The notes beneath the pieces were generated by a model. The model saw only the letters and a program-made list of their open reading frames with translations, did no database searches and was not told where the DNA came from. From positions 744,001 through 808,000 of the forward strand of contig NZ_RWIU01000002.1 in the NCBI RefSeq assembly GCF_003944765.1: 64,000 bases of DNA, in the 5' to 3' direction. Below, piece after piece: positions 8,676 to 17,140 of this stretch; positions within the stretch are counted from its first letter, which is position 1; each line of letters starts with the position of its first letter. The stretch comes from Hymenobacter perfusus (lineage in GTDB: Bacteria > Bacteroidota > Bacteroidia > Cytophagales > Hymenobacteraceae). The translations under genes were made by a program, and so were the position numbers.

Positions 8676-9854
8676 TTAGCTCTTCTTGTTTGCAGTAAAG
8701 CGAGTACGTTGATCCTGCACTAGCTTTTCTAACTCTTTGGCTGCCGTATTGTAGCGGGAAATATCAAGCAGCTTGAGGCGGGCCAACAGCATCTCCGCTT
8801 CATCAAAGTTATTCATCCATAGATTCGCTTCGGCGTCGTTGAGGAGAGTAGCAGCAGTTACTTTTTCGTCAATACGCGCCTTCTTGTCCTTCGGATTAGA
8901 TTCGGTCAAAGCCTTCTCCCAGAGCGCTACGCTCTCGCTGAGATGCTTTTTTGCGTCGGTTGCACGGCTGGCATCAGCTAATATTTTGTAGCCCATCAAA
9001 GCTTTCATGTAAGCCTGAGGATACTCGTCGTAGTTGATTTTCTTGTCAGTCACAACCCAGATAGCAGTGCTACGCGTGATAGAGCGCTGGCCAAATTTGC
9101 TGTCCAGATACTCGGCCACCTGCTTCATATTGGTCTTCGTGATGTCCTCATCCAACTGGCGCAAAAAGGTGGGCTGGTTGGCGCTACCATATTCCTGCGT
9201 AGCAACTGTCGTGTAGGAGGTAGAAGATTCGAGCAATTCGTCAGAAAGCACCGTGCCGTCTTTGGTCGTTACTTTAACAGAAACGGGGGACTTGTAGGAT
9301 ACTTCATAAGCTTGCTTCAGTCCTGGGCCCGGGGATAGGTTGGGATCAACCTTCTTGCCATCGCGCATCATAACAGATGTCGTGGGTCCCAGGGTGAAGC
9401 CATCCAAGCTCACAGTTACGCGCAGATCTCCATCAGTACCCTGTGCCCGCTGCAAGCCACTGATGGTGACATAAGTCGAAGCCAGCGTCTTGCTATCGTA
9501 CACTTGGGCTGTGTAGTTGGCCGGCGGAATAACGGCCTCACCCGGCTTACGCTCATCGAGTAGAATGCGGTTGAGCGCTTTGTCCTTTAAAGACATGGCC
9601 TTATAGTCCAGCTTGTCTTTCTCTGCTTTGGCCTTGGCCTCCGCTACGGCAGCAACGTGGTCAGCTTTCTGCTGTTCCACTGCGTTCTGGTAGCGTAACA
9701 CAACTTCCGGCGAGAAGGATTTGGTACTGGCTGGCAGTGGAACCAAGGGTAAACGCACATAGTCAAAGGTGACTTTCTGTGCGTCGATGCTTTGCCCATG
9801 GGCCGCAATGGTGAGGAGCATCGAGGCTCCAAGCAATAGTAAAGATTGACGCAT
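8676..9854 (-). CDS. Secreted protein of unknown function (392 aa)
   Basis: The start is set at the ATG at 9854 because it gives a clear signal peptide (MRQSLLLLGASMLLTIAAHG followed by QS). The longer in-frame stretch to 10082 is upstream non-coding DNA. The mature protein has a charged helical region with many Lys and Ala residues (about 70-100), a beta-rich middle with YVTISGLQRAQG and SVKVTTKDGTVLSDELLES, and a helical C-terminal half (about 245-390) that looks like TPR-type helices (AYMKALMGYKILADA, NLWMNNFDEAEMLLARL). I do not recognise the family. It is likely periplasmic or outer-membrane associated. Its codon and base use is less GC-rich than the tail genes. Confidence 0.75.
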   Translation of the reverse strand: MRQSLLLLGASMLLTIAAHGQSIDAQKVTFDYVRLPLVPLPASTKSFSPEVVLRYQNAVEQQKADHVAAVAEAKAKAEKDKLDYKAMSLKDKALNRILLDERKPGEAVIPPANYTAQVYDSKTLASTYVTISGLQRAQGTDGDLRVTVSLDGFTLGPTTSVMMRDGKKVDPNLSPGPGLKQAYEVSYKSPVSVKVTTKDGTVLSDELLESSTSYTTVATQEYGSANQPTFLRQLDEDITKTNMKQVAEYLDSKFGQRSITRSTAIWVVTDKKINYDEYPQAYMKALMGYKILADASRATDAKKHLSESVALWEKALTESNPKDKKARIDEKVTAATLLNDAEANLWMNNFDEAEMLLARLKLLDISRYNTAAKELEKLVQDQRTRFTANKKS

Positions 9855-10017
9855 ATTGCGTAGGAAAAGAGGAATAATGAAAAAAGGCCCACTACGGGTC
9901 CTGCAAGTTACAATGACTTCCTGCTTTTTGTGCAGAATTTTTGCAGAAGGAACAGCCGGAGATATTGCAGCTGCTGTCCAAAAAACGGATGGTTTACGGA
10001 CGGTATGACCAGCATTG

Positions 10018-10054
10018 ACAACGCCCCCAAAAACGTAGTTTTCGGGGGCGTTGT
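10018..10054. terminator. Hairpin between two minus-strand genes
   Basis: Arms at 10018-10034 and 10038-10054 (ACAACGCCCCC on one side, GGGGGCGTTGT on the other) pair over 17 positions with one mismatch around a 3-base loop. It lies downstream of the beta-barrel gene that ends at 10125 and upstream of the gene starting at 9854. There is no long T run on the minus side, so it may be a Rho-independent terminator of weak type or a processing hairpin. Confidence 0.55.
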
Positions 10055-10124
10055 TGATATCCTTTTCTGGACAGTCGTTCATATCCAGAAACTGAGTATT
10101 CGCTGGACAGACATTCCTACTGCC

Positions 10125-10874
10125 TTACTTATTGGAGCCAAACAAATAAGCTACCGAGAACTGGAAGGCGTGGCTGCGGTAAGTCGGCGGTTTCGCATTG
10201 GTGCGACCGGCCTCGTACTTGGCCCCGAGTTCACGCAGGCCCTGGCTGTAGCCGAGCTGCATTTGCAGACCGTTGCCAAAGCCGTAGCCCAGGCCCCCTT
10301 GCAGGCCCACGTCAAGGCCTTGGGAAACGTACGGGTCCTTAGGGCCATTCTTGTACGTATCGCCGGCCTCCACATCTCCCTCACCGGAGCCGCCGCGGGT
10401 AGCGCCGTTCCCGTACCGGCCGTTTTGCGCAGACTTATACTTGCCACCCAGTAGGAAACCCACGTACGGGCCGGCGAACACCTGCAGGCCCTGACCGCCC
10501 TCCTGCGAGCTGTACATCACGTTAAGGGGCACGGCCAAGTAATTGAAGCGGAACTCGTACTCCCCGTGATAGGTGTAGTCGTAAGGCGCGTCGTAGGCAT
10601 CTTCGTCAAAAGAAAAGCCTTTCTGCGAGTACAGCACCGCTGGCTGTACGGACCAGTGGGTGCCTAGACCAACCTGCGCCACCAAGCCTGCCTCTGCTCC
10701 ACTACGGGAGGAGTTGGTAACCTTCAGGTAGTCGTTACCGGGATACTCGAAACGGCCGAACGATTGGTTGATGCCCACTTTGGGGCCGATCCGGAAGGAG
10801 GACTGGGCGTGAGCACTTGTCGCGGCCAGCACCAGCGCACTAGCGAAAAGGATAGGAGAAAAGGTTTTGTTCAT
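10125..10874 (-). CDS. PorT-type outer membrane beta-barrel protein
   Basis: A 249-residue protein starting at the ATG at 10874, which gives a signal peptide (MNKTFSPILFASALVLAA then AHAQ). The mature part has alternating hydrophobic and polar strands ending in aromatic residues (GPKVGINQSFGRF, GTHWSVQPAVLYSQKGF, FNYLAVPLNVMY, FAGPYVGFLLGGKYK, GLGYGFGNGLQMQLGYSQGL) and ends in a membrane-spanning strand. This is the pattern of the outer membrane beta-barrel (PorT-like) family of Bacteroidota. A Gly/Asp-rich loop around residues 150-180 would face outside. Substrate or partner is unknown. Confidence 0.85.
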   Translation of the reverse strand: MNKTFSPILFASALVLAATSAHAQSSFRIGPKVGINQSFGRFEYPGNDYLKVTNSSRSGAEAGLVAQVGLGTHWSVQPAVLYSQKGFSFDEDAYDAPYDYTYHGEYEFRFNYLAVPLNVMYSSQEGGQGLQVFAGPYVGFLLGGKYKSAQNGRYGNGATRGGSGEGDVEAGDTYKNGPKDPYVSQGLDVGLQGGLGYGFGNGLQMQLGYSQGLRELGAKYEAGRTNAKPPTYRSHAFQFSVAYLFGSNK

Positions 10875-10985
10875 ACAGGGGAATAAGGGACGTATATGTT
10901 GGGGTGGCGAAAGCCGGGCAGGTATAGGAACACGCTTACTAATTGCTCGTTGCCGAAAACACGTCACCGGAGCGTTTCGCCAGTC

Positions 10986-11017
10986 CAAAACTACGGCATA
11001 TTGCCAGTGTGGGCAAA
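10986..11017 (-). promoter_or_regulatory. Bacteroidota-type promoter for the beta-barrel gene
   Basis: On the minus strand TTTG (11017-11014) is followed after 20 bases by TAGTTTTG (10993-10986), matching the known Bacteroidota -33 and -7 elements (TTTG and TAnnTTTG). The predicted transcript would begin near 10980 and have a leader of about 105 bases before the ATG at 10874. Confidence 0.6.
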
Positions 11018-11105
11018 CCGGGTTGCAGACGTATGCACGAGGTGGCTCAAAAAGGTACACCTAAGTGAGCCAGCCCGAGCTAAGGTGGGCGCACGGGGAA
11101 ATAAT

Positions 11106-11158
11106 GGCTCATTAAGTCGGCTCACGGTATTATCTTCGTGAGCCGTACTTAATGAGCC
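11106..11158. promoter_or_regulatory. Palindromic site in front of the serine recombinase
   Basis: Two arms, 11106-11126 and 11137-11158, are inverted copies (GGCTCATTAAG-type ends, CGTGAGCC-type inner ends) that match perfectly apart from one inserted base. The 10-base spacer contains most of TATCTTCG (11131-11138), which is close to a -7 box. The ATG of the recombinase follows seven bases after the right arm. A further GTGAGCC half site lies at about 11065. This is either an operator for self-repression or a recombination (res-like) site. Confidence 0.6.
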
Positions 11159-11165
11159 GTTTACT

Positions 11166-11729
11166 ATGATTTTCGGATACGCCCGGGTTTCTGCCAAAGA
11201 CCAGAACCCCGACACGCAGGTCGAGCAGCTGATGGCTGCTGGCTGCGACCAGCTGTTTGTGGAGAAGATGAGTGGCACGACCACCAGCCGCCCCGAGCTG
11301 GATAAACTCCTGCAGCAGCTGCGGCCGGGTGATACGGTGAAGGTCGCCCGATTGAACCGGCTCGGCCGTAACACCCGCCACGTGCTGGAGCTGATTGCCC
11401 GGTTTGCCGAGCAGCAGGTACGCTTCGTGTCGCTCGATCTGGGAGTGGACACGGCCACGCCCGCCGGCAAGATGATGGTCGGAGTATTTGCCGTGCTGGC
11501 CGAATATGACCGGGAGATAAACCGGGAGCGGCAGGACCACGGCCGTGAGCTGGCCAAAACTGCCGGCACCCACATGGGCCGCCGGGCCGGCCTTGACCCC
11601 AAGCGTCTTGAGCAGGTGAGCATGGCCATAAAGTCCGGGCACACTAGTGCGGGTGCCATTACCAAACTCACCGGCCTGCCCCTGGCGACGGTGAAGCGCT
11701 ACAAAAAAGCCGTGGAGAGTAAGGATTAG
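11166..11729 (+). CDS. Small serine recombinase (resolvase/invertase family)
   Basis: A 187-residue protein of the resolvase/invertase family, which cuts and rejoins DNA through a phosphoserine link. The N-terminus carries YARVS with the nucleophile at Ser9 and Arg7, then SRPEL with Arg42, and RLNRLGR with Arg65/Arg68, all expected active-site positions. The long E helix follows (about 95-130), and the C-terminal 45 residues form a helix-turn-helix for DNA binding (SAGAITKLTGLPLATVKRYKK). It stands alone, with an inverted-repeat site directly upstream. It could belong to the adjacent phage-derived region or to a lost plasmid or transposon; no transposase is nearby. Confidence 0.92.
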   Translation: MIFGYARVSAKDQNPDTQVEQLMAAGCDQLFVEKMSGTTTSRPELDKLLQQLRPGDTVKVARLNRLGRNTRHVLELIARFAEQQVRFVSLDLGVDTATPAGKMMVGVFAVLAEYDREINRERQDHGRELAKTAGTHMGRRAGLDPKRLEQVSMAIKSGHTSAGAITKLTGLPLATVKRYKKAVESKD

Positions 11730-11799
11730 TGTCCTTTTTGCCAGCCGGGCTGAGGGGGAGTTTTGGGCTTTAATCAACCAAAAACCAACCCCTCAGTTT

Positions 11800-12174
11800 A
11801 TGAGAAACTTCCTTGTGCTGCTGCTTGGCAGCTTCGCTCTCTTGCTGGCCACCGCCTGCAACCGGCCGGCCCCGCCGTCGGTACCCTCCGTGCCGGTCGA
11901 GTACTTTTATCAGCAGTACCGGGCCTCGCCGGTGCCAGACTCCGCCAGTGCTGCTGCCAAGCAGCAGACCCGCGTGAGTCAGGTGACCACGCCAAGCAAG
12001 CAAGTCGCCGCTCCGTCGCCGCGCTTTTACACCAGGTGGCGTAGGGTACACGGCCGCTGGTATCACTTCACCTACCGAGTAGGAGATAAGCGCGCCATGG
12101 TACAGCATCCAGATCCAGGCTGGCGAATCACCGGCCCCCAAAAAGGCCCCCATAAAGTTGATATGTGCGGTTAG
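11800..12174 (+). CDS. Small lipoprotein of unknown function
   Basis: A 124-residue protein with a lipoprotein signal peptide: hydrophobic segment LVLLLGSFALLLATAC, Cys at residue 20 in a lipobox. A Pro/Ser/Ala-rich linker follows, then a short folded region rich in aromatic and basic residues (FYTRWRRVHGRWYHFTYRVG). It would be anchored in the outer or inner membrane. A terminator hairpin follows at 12203-12233, so it is a single-gene unit. No family is recognised. Confidence 0.7.
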   Translation: MRNFLVLLLGSFALLLATACNRPAPPSVPSVPVEYFYQQYRASPVPDSASAAAKQQTRVSQVTTPSKQVAAPSPRFYTRWRRVHGRWYHFTYRVGDKRAMVQHPDPGWRITGPQKGPHKVDMCG

Positions 12175-12202
12175 AGTGCATAAGAGTGTATTCAAAGAAG
12201 AA

Positions 12203-12233
12203 AGTCGTTCCCGGGTGGGGACGGCTTTTTTTT
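12203..12233 (+). terminator. Rho-independent terminator of the small lipoprotein gene
   Basis: A GTCGTTCCC / GGGGACGGC stem with G-T pairs around a short loop is followed by a run of eight T residues, directly after the stop codon at 12174. Confidence 0.7.
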
Positions 12234-12272
12234 ATGCCTGCTTTCTGCTGCTTGTCACAAGGCGCCGCCTGT

Positions 12273-12836
12273 TCAGAACAGCAGCATCACAGCCAGGGTA
12301 ACCAGCCACAGCAAGCCACTGACTACGGACGTGTTTAGGCGGGTTTCGGCCGAAAAGGGTAACAGCAGACCCAGGCTGGCCACTAGCAGCAGCATAACAG
12401 GAAACGCCGCCACGGCCGAGTTATAGACGCCGCCCCCATAAGGCGAAAAAGGCTCCCGGCCGGCGGCTACGGTTGGGGCCTTCACGAGCCGCACCACCTG
12501 CAGCAGCGGCGTGCGCCATACCGTGACGGTGTGGGCATCCTGCACCCGAAAGGCCTGGCGCGTGTGCAGCCGAAAGCTGGTGTGGGGCGTCAGGATGCGG
12601 TACGCCATCTGGGGGTTGGAAAGCGTGGCCCCAATGGAAACCGGCCGCCGCTCCAGAATGGGCTCATCGGGAAACTGCTGCAGGGGTAAGGCCCAGTCCA
12701 GGGCCAGTACCACGCAGAATACCACGGCCGCCCGGTTCACCCAGCGGGCATTATGCGCCATCCGGGACATGCGTGCCTCCTCGGCCTCCCGGCGCAGCAT
12801 GACCAGCGTACGCGCATCGGGACGATAATTGGTCAT
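12273..12836 (-). CDS. Membrane protein of unknown function (187 aa)
   Basis: The 187-residue product has one transmembrane segment near the N-terminus (about 33-52, AAVVFCVVLALDWALPL), a periplasmic middle of about 85 residues, and two closely spaced hydrophobic helices at the C-terminus (about 140-187). The first 30 residues are charged and would be cytoplasmic. No motif identifies a function. The gene lies alone between terminator-like hairpins. Confidence 0.65.
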   Translation of the reverse strand: MTNYRPDARTLVMLRREAEEARMSRMAHNARWVNRAAVVFCVVLALDWALPLQQFPDEPILERRPVSIGATLSNPQMAYRILTPHTSFRLHTRQAFRVQDAHTVTVWRTPLLQVVRLVKAPTVAAGREPFSPYGGGVYNSAVAAFPVMLLLVASLGLLLPFSAETRLNTSVVSGLLWLVTLAVMLLF

Positions 12837-12930
12837 GCAGGAGGTGACTGTTTAGTAATAGAAAAGCAGGAAAACCGGCGGGCTGCTCAACGGCGCAGAA
12901 ATCCGAATAACCGAAACGCTACTGAAACCT

Positions 12931-12961
12931 GCAACGCCCCGGCCAGAGGCCGGAGCGTTGC
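12931..12961. terminator. GC-rich hairpin downstream of the gene at 13003
   Basis: GCAACGCCCCGGCC and GGCCGGAGCGTTGC pair with one mismatch around AGA. It lies between the minus-strand genes ending at 13003 and starting at 12836. There is no T run, so termination is only inferred. Confidence 0.45.
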
Positions 12962-13002
12962 GGTAAGAAGCCTCATGCACGCAGGCAGTTTGGCAGGAAA
13001 GC

Positions 13003-13365
13003 CTAGGCAAATGGCACCAGCGCCGCCAGCAGCGTTGTGGTAATCTGATGCCAGCGGGCGTAAGGCCATGCGGTGCCGGGCGCGGTGCCGGCTTGGGTAA
13101 TCTCACGCCGGGCGGTAAGTACCCAGCTCAGCAGTACGTGGCGGTCCGGCAGAGGCTGGCCGGAGTGCAGCGCCTCGGGCCAGTCGGGTAGGGGCCACTC
13201 CTGCAGGAAGTACTCCGTTTGGTCGGCAATGCGGGCCAGGCGAGCGGGGCCATATGGGTCGGTGGAAGGCAGGTGACGGGCAGCTCGGTATAGGTCGCGT
13301 AGGGCTGTCCGGGCCGGCGGAAAGGCTATCTTTCCGCCCGGCAATGGGGCAGGAGTTTGTTTCAT
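13003..13365 (-). CDS. Hypothetical protein (120 aa)
   Basis: A 120-residue soluble protein counted from the ATG at 13365; the reading frame stays open upstream to a TTG at 13425, in AT-rich DNA that looks like a promoter. It is rich in Pro, Arg, Trp and Leu and mostly helical (ALRDLYRAARHLP, RLARIADQTEYFLQEW, HVLLSWVLTARREITQAG). No family is recognised and no conserved catalytic residues are evident. Confidence 0.5.
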   Translation of the reverse strand: MKQTPAPLPGGKIAFPPARTALRDLYRAARHLPSTDPYGPARLARIADQTEYFLQEWPLPDWPEALHSGQPLPDRHVLLSWVLTARREITQAGTAPGTAWPYARWHQITTTLLAALVPFA

Positions 13366-13485
13366 CTGCGCCCACTTACGGCTCTCTTTCAGAGGCTGGA
13401 TTGTACGGTAGAGCTTCAAAATCAATAAAAATGAATAAAATTCGGCAGGGGAATTTTTTGCGTTTAAACCGGGTTTAGGGCCGAT

Positions 13486-13989
13486 TTAAGCCGAAAGCTG
13501 CTGGGGCAGCGGGGTATCATCGGGCAGTACTTCGGCGCCGGTGCCGTGGTCGGGAACGAGGCGTTTCCAGGTGGCCTGCTTCAGCTCCTCCAGGCGGGTA
13601 AGCGTATCCTGCACCGTAGCGGTTGACCGTAGCCTGTCGAACAGCCCCGACTTGCGGGCCACTTTCAACAGCTGTTCCACTACCACCGGCAGCACCCAGC
13701 CGACTACGCTGGATGCCAACGCCCCCCGCAGACCAATGCGTAGCAGTAGGCGGGTGGCCATCCGTTCCAGCAGCAGCGCCCGGGCCGTCGGCAGGGCTTT
13801 GCCCAGCAGAAATTCCCGTACCTGTCGCACGTTGCCTTTTTCCACCTCAGCCCGCAGCACCTCCTGCACCGAGTCGAGCGCGGTGCTGGCCACCTTGCGG
13901 AACAGCCGACCCGTCTGCCAGGCTTTCAGGCCGGCAAACTGGCCGGCTGTACGTACGAAATCGGGCAGGCGCGGAAACGGTGTCATCAT
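13486..13989 (-). CDS. Hypothetical helical protein (167 aa)
   Basis: A 167-residue protein, mostly helical, with an amphipathic or weakly hydrophobic segment at about 88-112 (RGALASSVVGWVLPVVVEQLL) that may be membrane associated. The rest is rich in Arg, Leu and Val. The start is the double ATG at 13989/13986. No family is recognised. It is divergent from the quinone oxidoreductase gene, with 130 bases between their starts. Confidence 0.55.
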   Translation of the reverse strand: MMTPFPRLPDFVRTAGQFAGLKAWQTGRLFRKVASTALDSVQEVLRAEVEKGNVRQVREFLLGKALPTARALLLERMATRLLLRIGLRGALASSVVGWVLPVVVEQLLKVARKSGLFDRLRSTATVQDTLTRLEELKQATWKRLVPDHGTGAEVLPDDTPLPQQLSA

Positions 13990-14119
13990 CTAATCAGAAA
14001 CTTACCCGCTTTCGGTGGCTGAAGGTAATCCGGCGAGCCGCTCGTACGTAGTAAGTACCCGTTGTTTACGTGGGCTGCTTGCGCATGTTGTTGCAACGCT
14101 TTTATCTTTTTTGCTGCTT

Positions 14120-15097
14120 ATGAACGCAATTATCATCCGTACGCCCGGCGGGCCGGAAGTACTGGAAATACAATCCGCCACAATGCCTGTTCCGGCTGCC
14201 CACGAGGTCCTGATCCGGGTGGCGGCAGCCGGTGTAAACCGCCCCGATGTACTGCTGCGCCAGGGCAAATACCGGGGCAGCGGCGACGTGTCCGGCCTGA
14301 TTCCGGGCCTGGAAATAGCCGGTACGGTAGTGCAGTGCGGCGCGGAGGTTATGCGCTGGCACCCTGGCGACGCGGTCTGTGCGCTGCTGGCCCAGGGCGG
14401 CTACGCCGAGTACGCCGTAGCGGATGCCCGGCATTGCCTGCCCGTGCCCGCCGGCTGGACATTGCCCGAAGCCGCCAGTCTGCCCGAAACAGTGTTTACC
14501 GTGTGGCACAACGTGTTTCAGCGGGGCCAGCTCCAGCCCGACGAAACCCTGCTGGTACATGGTGGCAGTAGTGGTATCGGTGTTACGGCCGTGCAGCTGG
14601 CCCACGCCCTGGGCAGCCGCGTAGCCGCCACGGTTGGTAGTCCGGAGAAAGCCGCTGCTGTTCATGCGCTCGGGGCCGATACCGTCATCAACTACAAGGA
14701 AGCGGACTTCGAAGCGGTGCTGGCCGACACTGGCGGAGCAGATGTGGTGCTGGATATGGTAGGCGGCGACTACACTGCCAAAAACCTGCGCCTACTGCGC
14801 GAAGATGGCCGGTTGGTGTTCATTAACGCCATGCGCGGCGGCCCCGCTGAGTTCAACGCGCTGGATATCATGGCACGCCGGCTCACCATCACCGGTAGCA
14901 CCCTGCGGCCGCGCTCCGCCGGATTTAAGGCGGCCCTGGCCCTGGAGGTGGAACGGCACGTCTGGCCGCTGCTGGCCAGCGGGGCCGTGCGGCCGGTACT
15001 GCACGCTACCCTGCCGCTGGCGCAGGCCGCCGAAGCCCATCGGTTGCTGGAGAGCAGTACCCACATCGGCAAAATCGTACTTACAGTAGCCAACTGA
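14120..15097 (+). CDS. NAD(P)H:quinone oxidoreductase (zinc-free MDR family)
   Basis: A 325-residue medium-chain dehydrogenase/reductase of the quinone oxidoreductase type (PIG3/Qor-like). The start is the ATG at 14120, since the sequence AIIIRTPGGPEVLEIQ is the usual N-terminus. An N-terminal GroES-like domain (VLIRVAAAGVNRPDVLLRQG) lacks zinc ligands. The Rossmann fold holds the dinucleotide-binding motif VHGGSSGIG near residue 146, followed by GADTVINYKEADF. Members reduce quinones or related alpha,beta-unsaturated carbonyls with NADPH. The gene is followed by another NAD(P)-binding protein on the same strand. Confidence 0.9.
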   Translation: MNAIIIRTPGGPEVLEIQSATMPVPAAHEVLIRVAAAGVNRPDVLLRQGKYRGSGDVSGLIPGLEIAGTVVQCGAEVMRWHPGDAVCALLAQGGYAEYAVADARHCLPVPAGWTLPEAASLPETVFTVWHNVFQRGQLQPDETLLVHGGSSGIGVTAVQLAHALGSRVAATVGSPEKAAAVHALGADTVINYKEADFEAVLADTGGADVVLDMVGGDYTAKNLRLLREDGRLVFINAMRGGPAEFNALDIMARRLTITGSTLRPRSAGFKAALALEVERHVWPLLASGAVRPVLHATLPLAQAAEAHRLLESSTHIGKIVLTVAN

Positions 15098-15265
15098 GCT
15101 GCCTGACCACGCGGGGAAAGTGGTTGAAGTACAATATTCCCAAAAAAGGACAGATTTTTTCCTCCTCAGGCACAACAGTAACCAACGAAAGGCGTCTTTA
15201 GTGGTTGTACGGAGTGTCTGCCCGTCGGGCAGCTCCCTGTTCTTTCTGCCCTACCACACCTGTTT

Positions 15266-15925
15266 ATGTATTCAGCACTTCTTATCGGGGCTACCGGCCT
15301 GGTGGGCGACTACCTGTTGCGCCAGCTGCTGCTCGATGACCGGTTTACCAGTCTGAAAGTCTTTACCCGACGCCCAACCGGCTACCAGAATCCCAAACTG
15401 GAAGAGCATCTGGTGGACTTTGACCAGCCCCGCGGTTGGAACCACCTGCTCACCGGCGACGTGCTGTTTTCCTCCCTGGGTACTACCCTGCGTCAGGCCG
15501 GCGGACAAAAGGCGCAGTATAAAGTAGATTATACGTATCAGTTTCAGGCTGCTCAGGCTGCCGCCGAAAACGGGGTGCCAACCTACGTGCTCATTTCAGC
15601 GGCCAATGCTGAGCCGGACGCGCTGGTGTTCTACAGCCGCATGAAGGGCGAGCTGGAGCGGGACATTAAACGCCTGCCGTTCCGGCGCATCCGCATTTTG
15701 CAGCCCGGTATTCTGGCCGGTAACCGCGCTGCGCCGCGGCTGGGCGAACGGCTGGGGCTGTTGCTGGCCACCGCCGCCGGTACTATTCCGCTGCTGCACG
15801 CCTACCGGCCCATCCATGCCCGCATTGTCGCTCAGGCAATGGTTAAGGCCGCTGTTGATGAAACGCCCGGGGTCCGGACCGATACACTGGAAGATGTATT
15901 CCGCCGGGCCGGACAGTCGGCCTGA
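15266..15925 (+). CDS. NAD(P)-binding oxidoreductase, atypical short-chain type
   Basis: A 219-residue Rossmann-fold protein with the nucleotide-binding motif GATGLVG near the N-terminus and a YSRMKGELE segment (about 128-136) with the Tyr-x-x-x-Lys pair of the extended/atypical SDR group. This pattern matches the HTATIP2/TIP30-like or NAD(P)H-binding family. The substrate cannot be predicted. It shares its general design with the genes at 19978 and 26737, so three such small proteins lie within 12 kb. A strong terminator follows. Confidence 0.85.
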   Translation: MYSALLIGATGLVGDYLLRQLLLDDRFTSLKVFTRRPTGYQNPKLEEHLVDFDQPRGWNHLLTGDVLFSSLGTTLRQAGGQKAQYKVDYTYQFQAAQAAAENGVPTYVLISAANAEPDALVFYSRMKGELERDIKRLPFRRIRILQPGILAGNRAAPRLGERLGLLLATAAGTIPLLHAYRPIHARIVAQAMVKAAVDETPGVRTDTLEDVFRRAGQSA

Positions 15926-15933
15926 CGCTTTTG

Positions 15934-15981
15934 TTTTCCCGCAAAAAAGCCCGCTACAAAGCGGGCTTTTTTGCGGGAAAA
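15934..15981. terminator. Strong bidirectional terminator
   Basis: Arms of 21 bases (15934-15954 and 15961-15981) pair perfectly around TACAAA, with A and T runs on both sides of the GCCCGC core, between convergent genes ending at 15925 and 15998. Confidence 0.9.
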
Positions 15982-15997
15982 CGAATGATGATACACG

Positions 15998-16624
15998 CTA
16001 GGCTTTCTTCCATTTGATGGTGCAGCCGATGGCTTTGGTGGAGCTGACGGAAGCGGGCTTGCCAGCCACCAGCTCGGTCATGGCGTTTTCCAGGTATTTG
16101 GTTTTCACCAGCTTGGCATCCTCCGAGTTGTCATCAATGGCCCCGATGTAGCTCACCACGAAGCTGTTGCCCTGGCGGGTGAGCACGTATAGGTGGGGTG
16201 TGCGGGTGGCGCCAAACTGGTGGGCTACCTGCTGGGTTTCATCCTGGAGATAGGGGAAGGCATACTTCTTCTCCCTGGCTCGCTTCTGCATTTCGGCAAA
16301 TGAGTCGCCGGGTACGGTGGCCGCGTCGTTAGGGTTGATGGCCACCACTGGGTAGCCCTGTGGTGCGTACTTAGTATTCAAGTCGATGATGCGCTGCTCG
16401 TAGGCCTTAGCGTAGGGGCAGGTGTTGCAGGTAAACACCACTATGTAGCCTCTGGCGGCCTTGTTATCGGCCAGGGATACCAGTTTGCCGTCCACGTTTT
16501 TTAGCTTGAAGTCGGCGGCTTTGTCGCCCACCTGGTAGCCCGCATCGGCCACGGGGCGCAGCATGATGAAGCTGCTGAAAGCCAGCACCAGAAGGGAAGC
16601 CAGGAATGGAAGGAGCTTTTTCAT
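15998..16624 (-). CDS. Secreted thioredoxin-fold (redoxin) protein
   Basis: A 208-residue protein with an N-terminal signal or anchor segment (LLPFLASLLVLAFSSFIML). The redoxin domain begins at GDKAADFKLKNVDG and carries the sequence FTCNTCPYAKAYE (CxxC) near residue 70, then a cis-Pro region (ATRTPHLYVL). This matches the AhpC/TSA-redoxin family with a thioredoxin-like active site, acting in the periplasm on thiol or peroxide chemistry. It lies 27 bases downstream of another thioredoxin-fold gene, with which it probably forms an operon. Confidence 0.87.
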   Translation of the reverse strand: MKKLLPFLASLLVLAFSSFIMLRPVADAGYQVGDKAADFKLKNVDGKLVSLADNKAARGYIVVFTCNTCPYAKAYEQRIIDLNTKYAPQGYPVVAINPNDAATVPGDSFAEMQKRAREKKYAFPYLQDETQQVAHQFGATRTPHLYVLTRQGNSFVVSYIGAIDDNSEDAKLVKTKYLENAMTELVAGKPASVSSTKAIGCTIKWKKA

Positions 16625-16651
16625 TGGAGCGAAGATGAGAGTGAAAACGGA

Positions 16652-17140
16652 TTACTTCATAAATGCCTGCAGCTGCTTTTGCAGCTCCTCGGTAGTGAAT
16701 TCCTGCTCGAAAGTTACCCGTTTGCGACGGGTGTTGTTGAGTAGCAGGGTGAAGGGCAGGGAGCCGGTCCACTTGGGGTCAATCTGGGTTAAGTAAGTGT
16801 TGGGGTCGGTTTCGTTGAGCAGCACCACCTCCGATTTCAGGGCGTTTTTCGCCACGAAGGGCTTTACCTTCTTGTCCAGTTGGGATGCGTAATCCATACT
16901 TACCAGCAGCACCTTCACTTTCTGGTTTTTATACGTGGTCGTGAGCTTGTCGAAATGAGGCAGCTCCTTTACGCAGGGCCCACACCAGGTGGCCCAGAAA
17001 TTCACCACGTAGGTTGTGTCGGTGGGGCGCGCGAGACGCTTCTGCAGCTCGGGCAGCTTGATTACCTGCACCTGCTGGGCCTGGGCGGCCGTGGTCAGGA
17101 GCAGCCCGGCCAATAGGACAATGAATTTTAATCGGTTCAT
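16652..17140 (-). CDS. TlpA-like periplasmic thioredoxin
   Basis: A 162-residue protein with a signal peptide (MNRLKFIVLLAGLLLTTAA then QAQQ); the ATG at 17140 was chosen for it. The active site FWATWCGPCVKELPHF sits near residues 49-64 and is the classical WCGPC of TlpA/ResA-type thiol-disulfide reductases. The cis-Pro is in GSLPFTLLL. Proteins of this type keep extracytoplasmic cysteines reduced, for example during cytochrome c maturation. It is co-oriented with the redoxin gene downstream and divergent from ispG. Confidence 0.9.
   Translation of the reverse strand: MNRLKFIVLLAGLLLTTAAQAQQVQVIKLPELQKRLARPTDTTYVVNFWATWCGPCVKELPHFDKLTTTYKNQKVKVLLVSMDYASQLDKKVKPFVAKNALKSEVVLLNETDPNTYLTQIDPKWTGSLPFTLLLNNTRRKRVTFEQEFTTEELQKQLQAFMK

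Noticed and set aside
8676..10082. Extended start for the secreted 392-residue protein
   Set aside because: The extra N-terminal codons would precede and destroy a clear signal peptide and run through a hairpin (10018-10054).
11106..11158. Invertible promoter controlled by the recombinase
   Set aside because: The arms are only 10 bases apart, too close for the known inversion mechanism. An operator or one recombination site is more likely; kept as a finding in that form.
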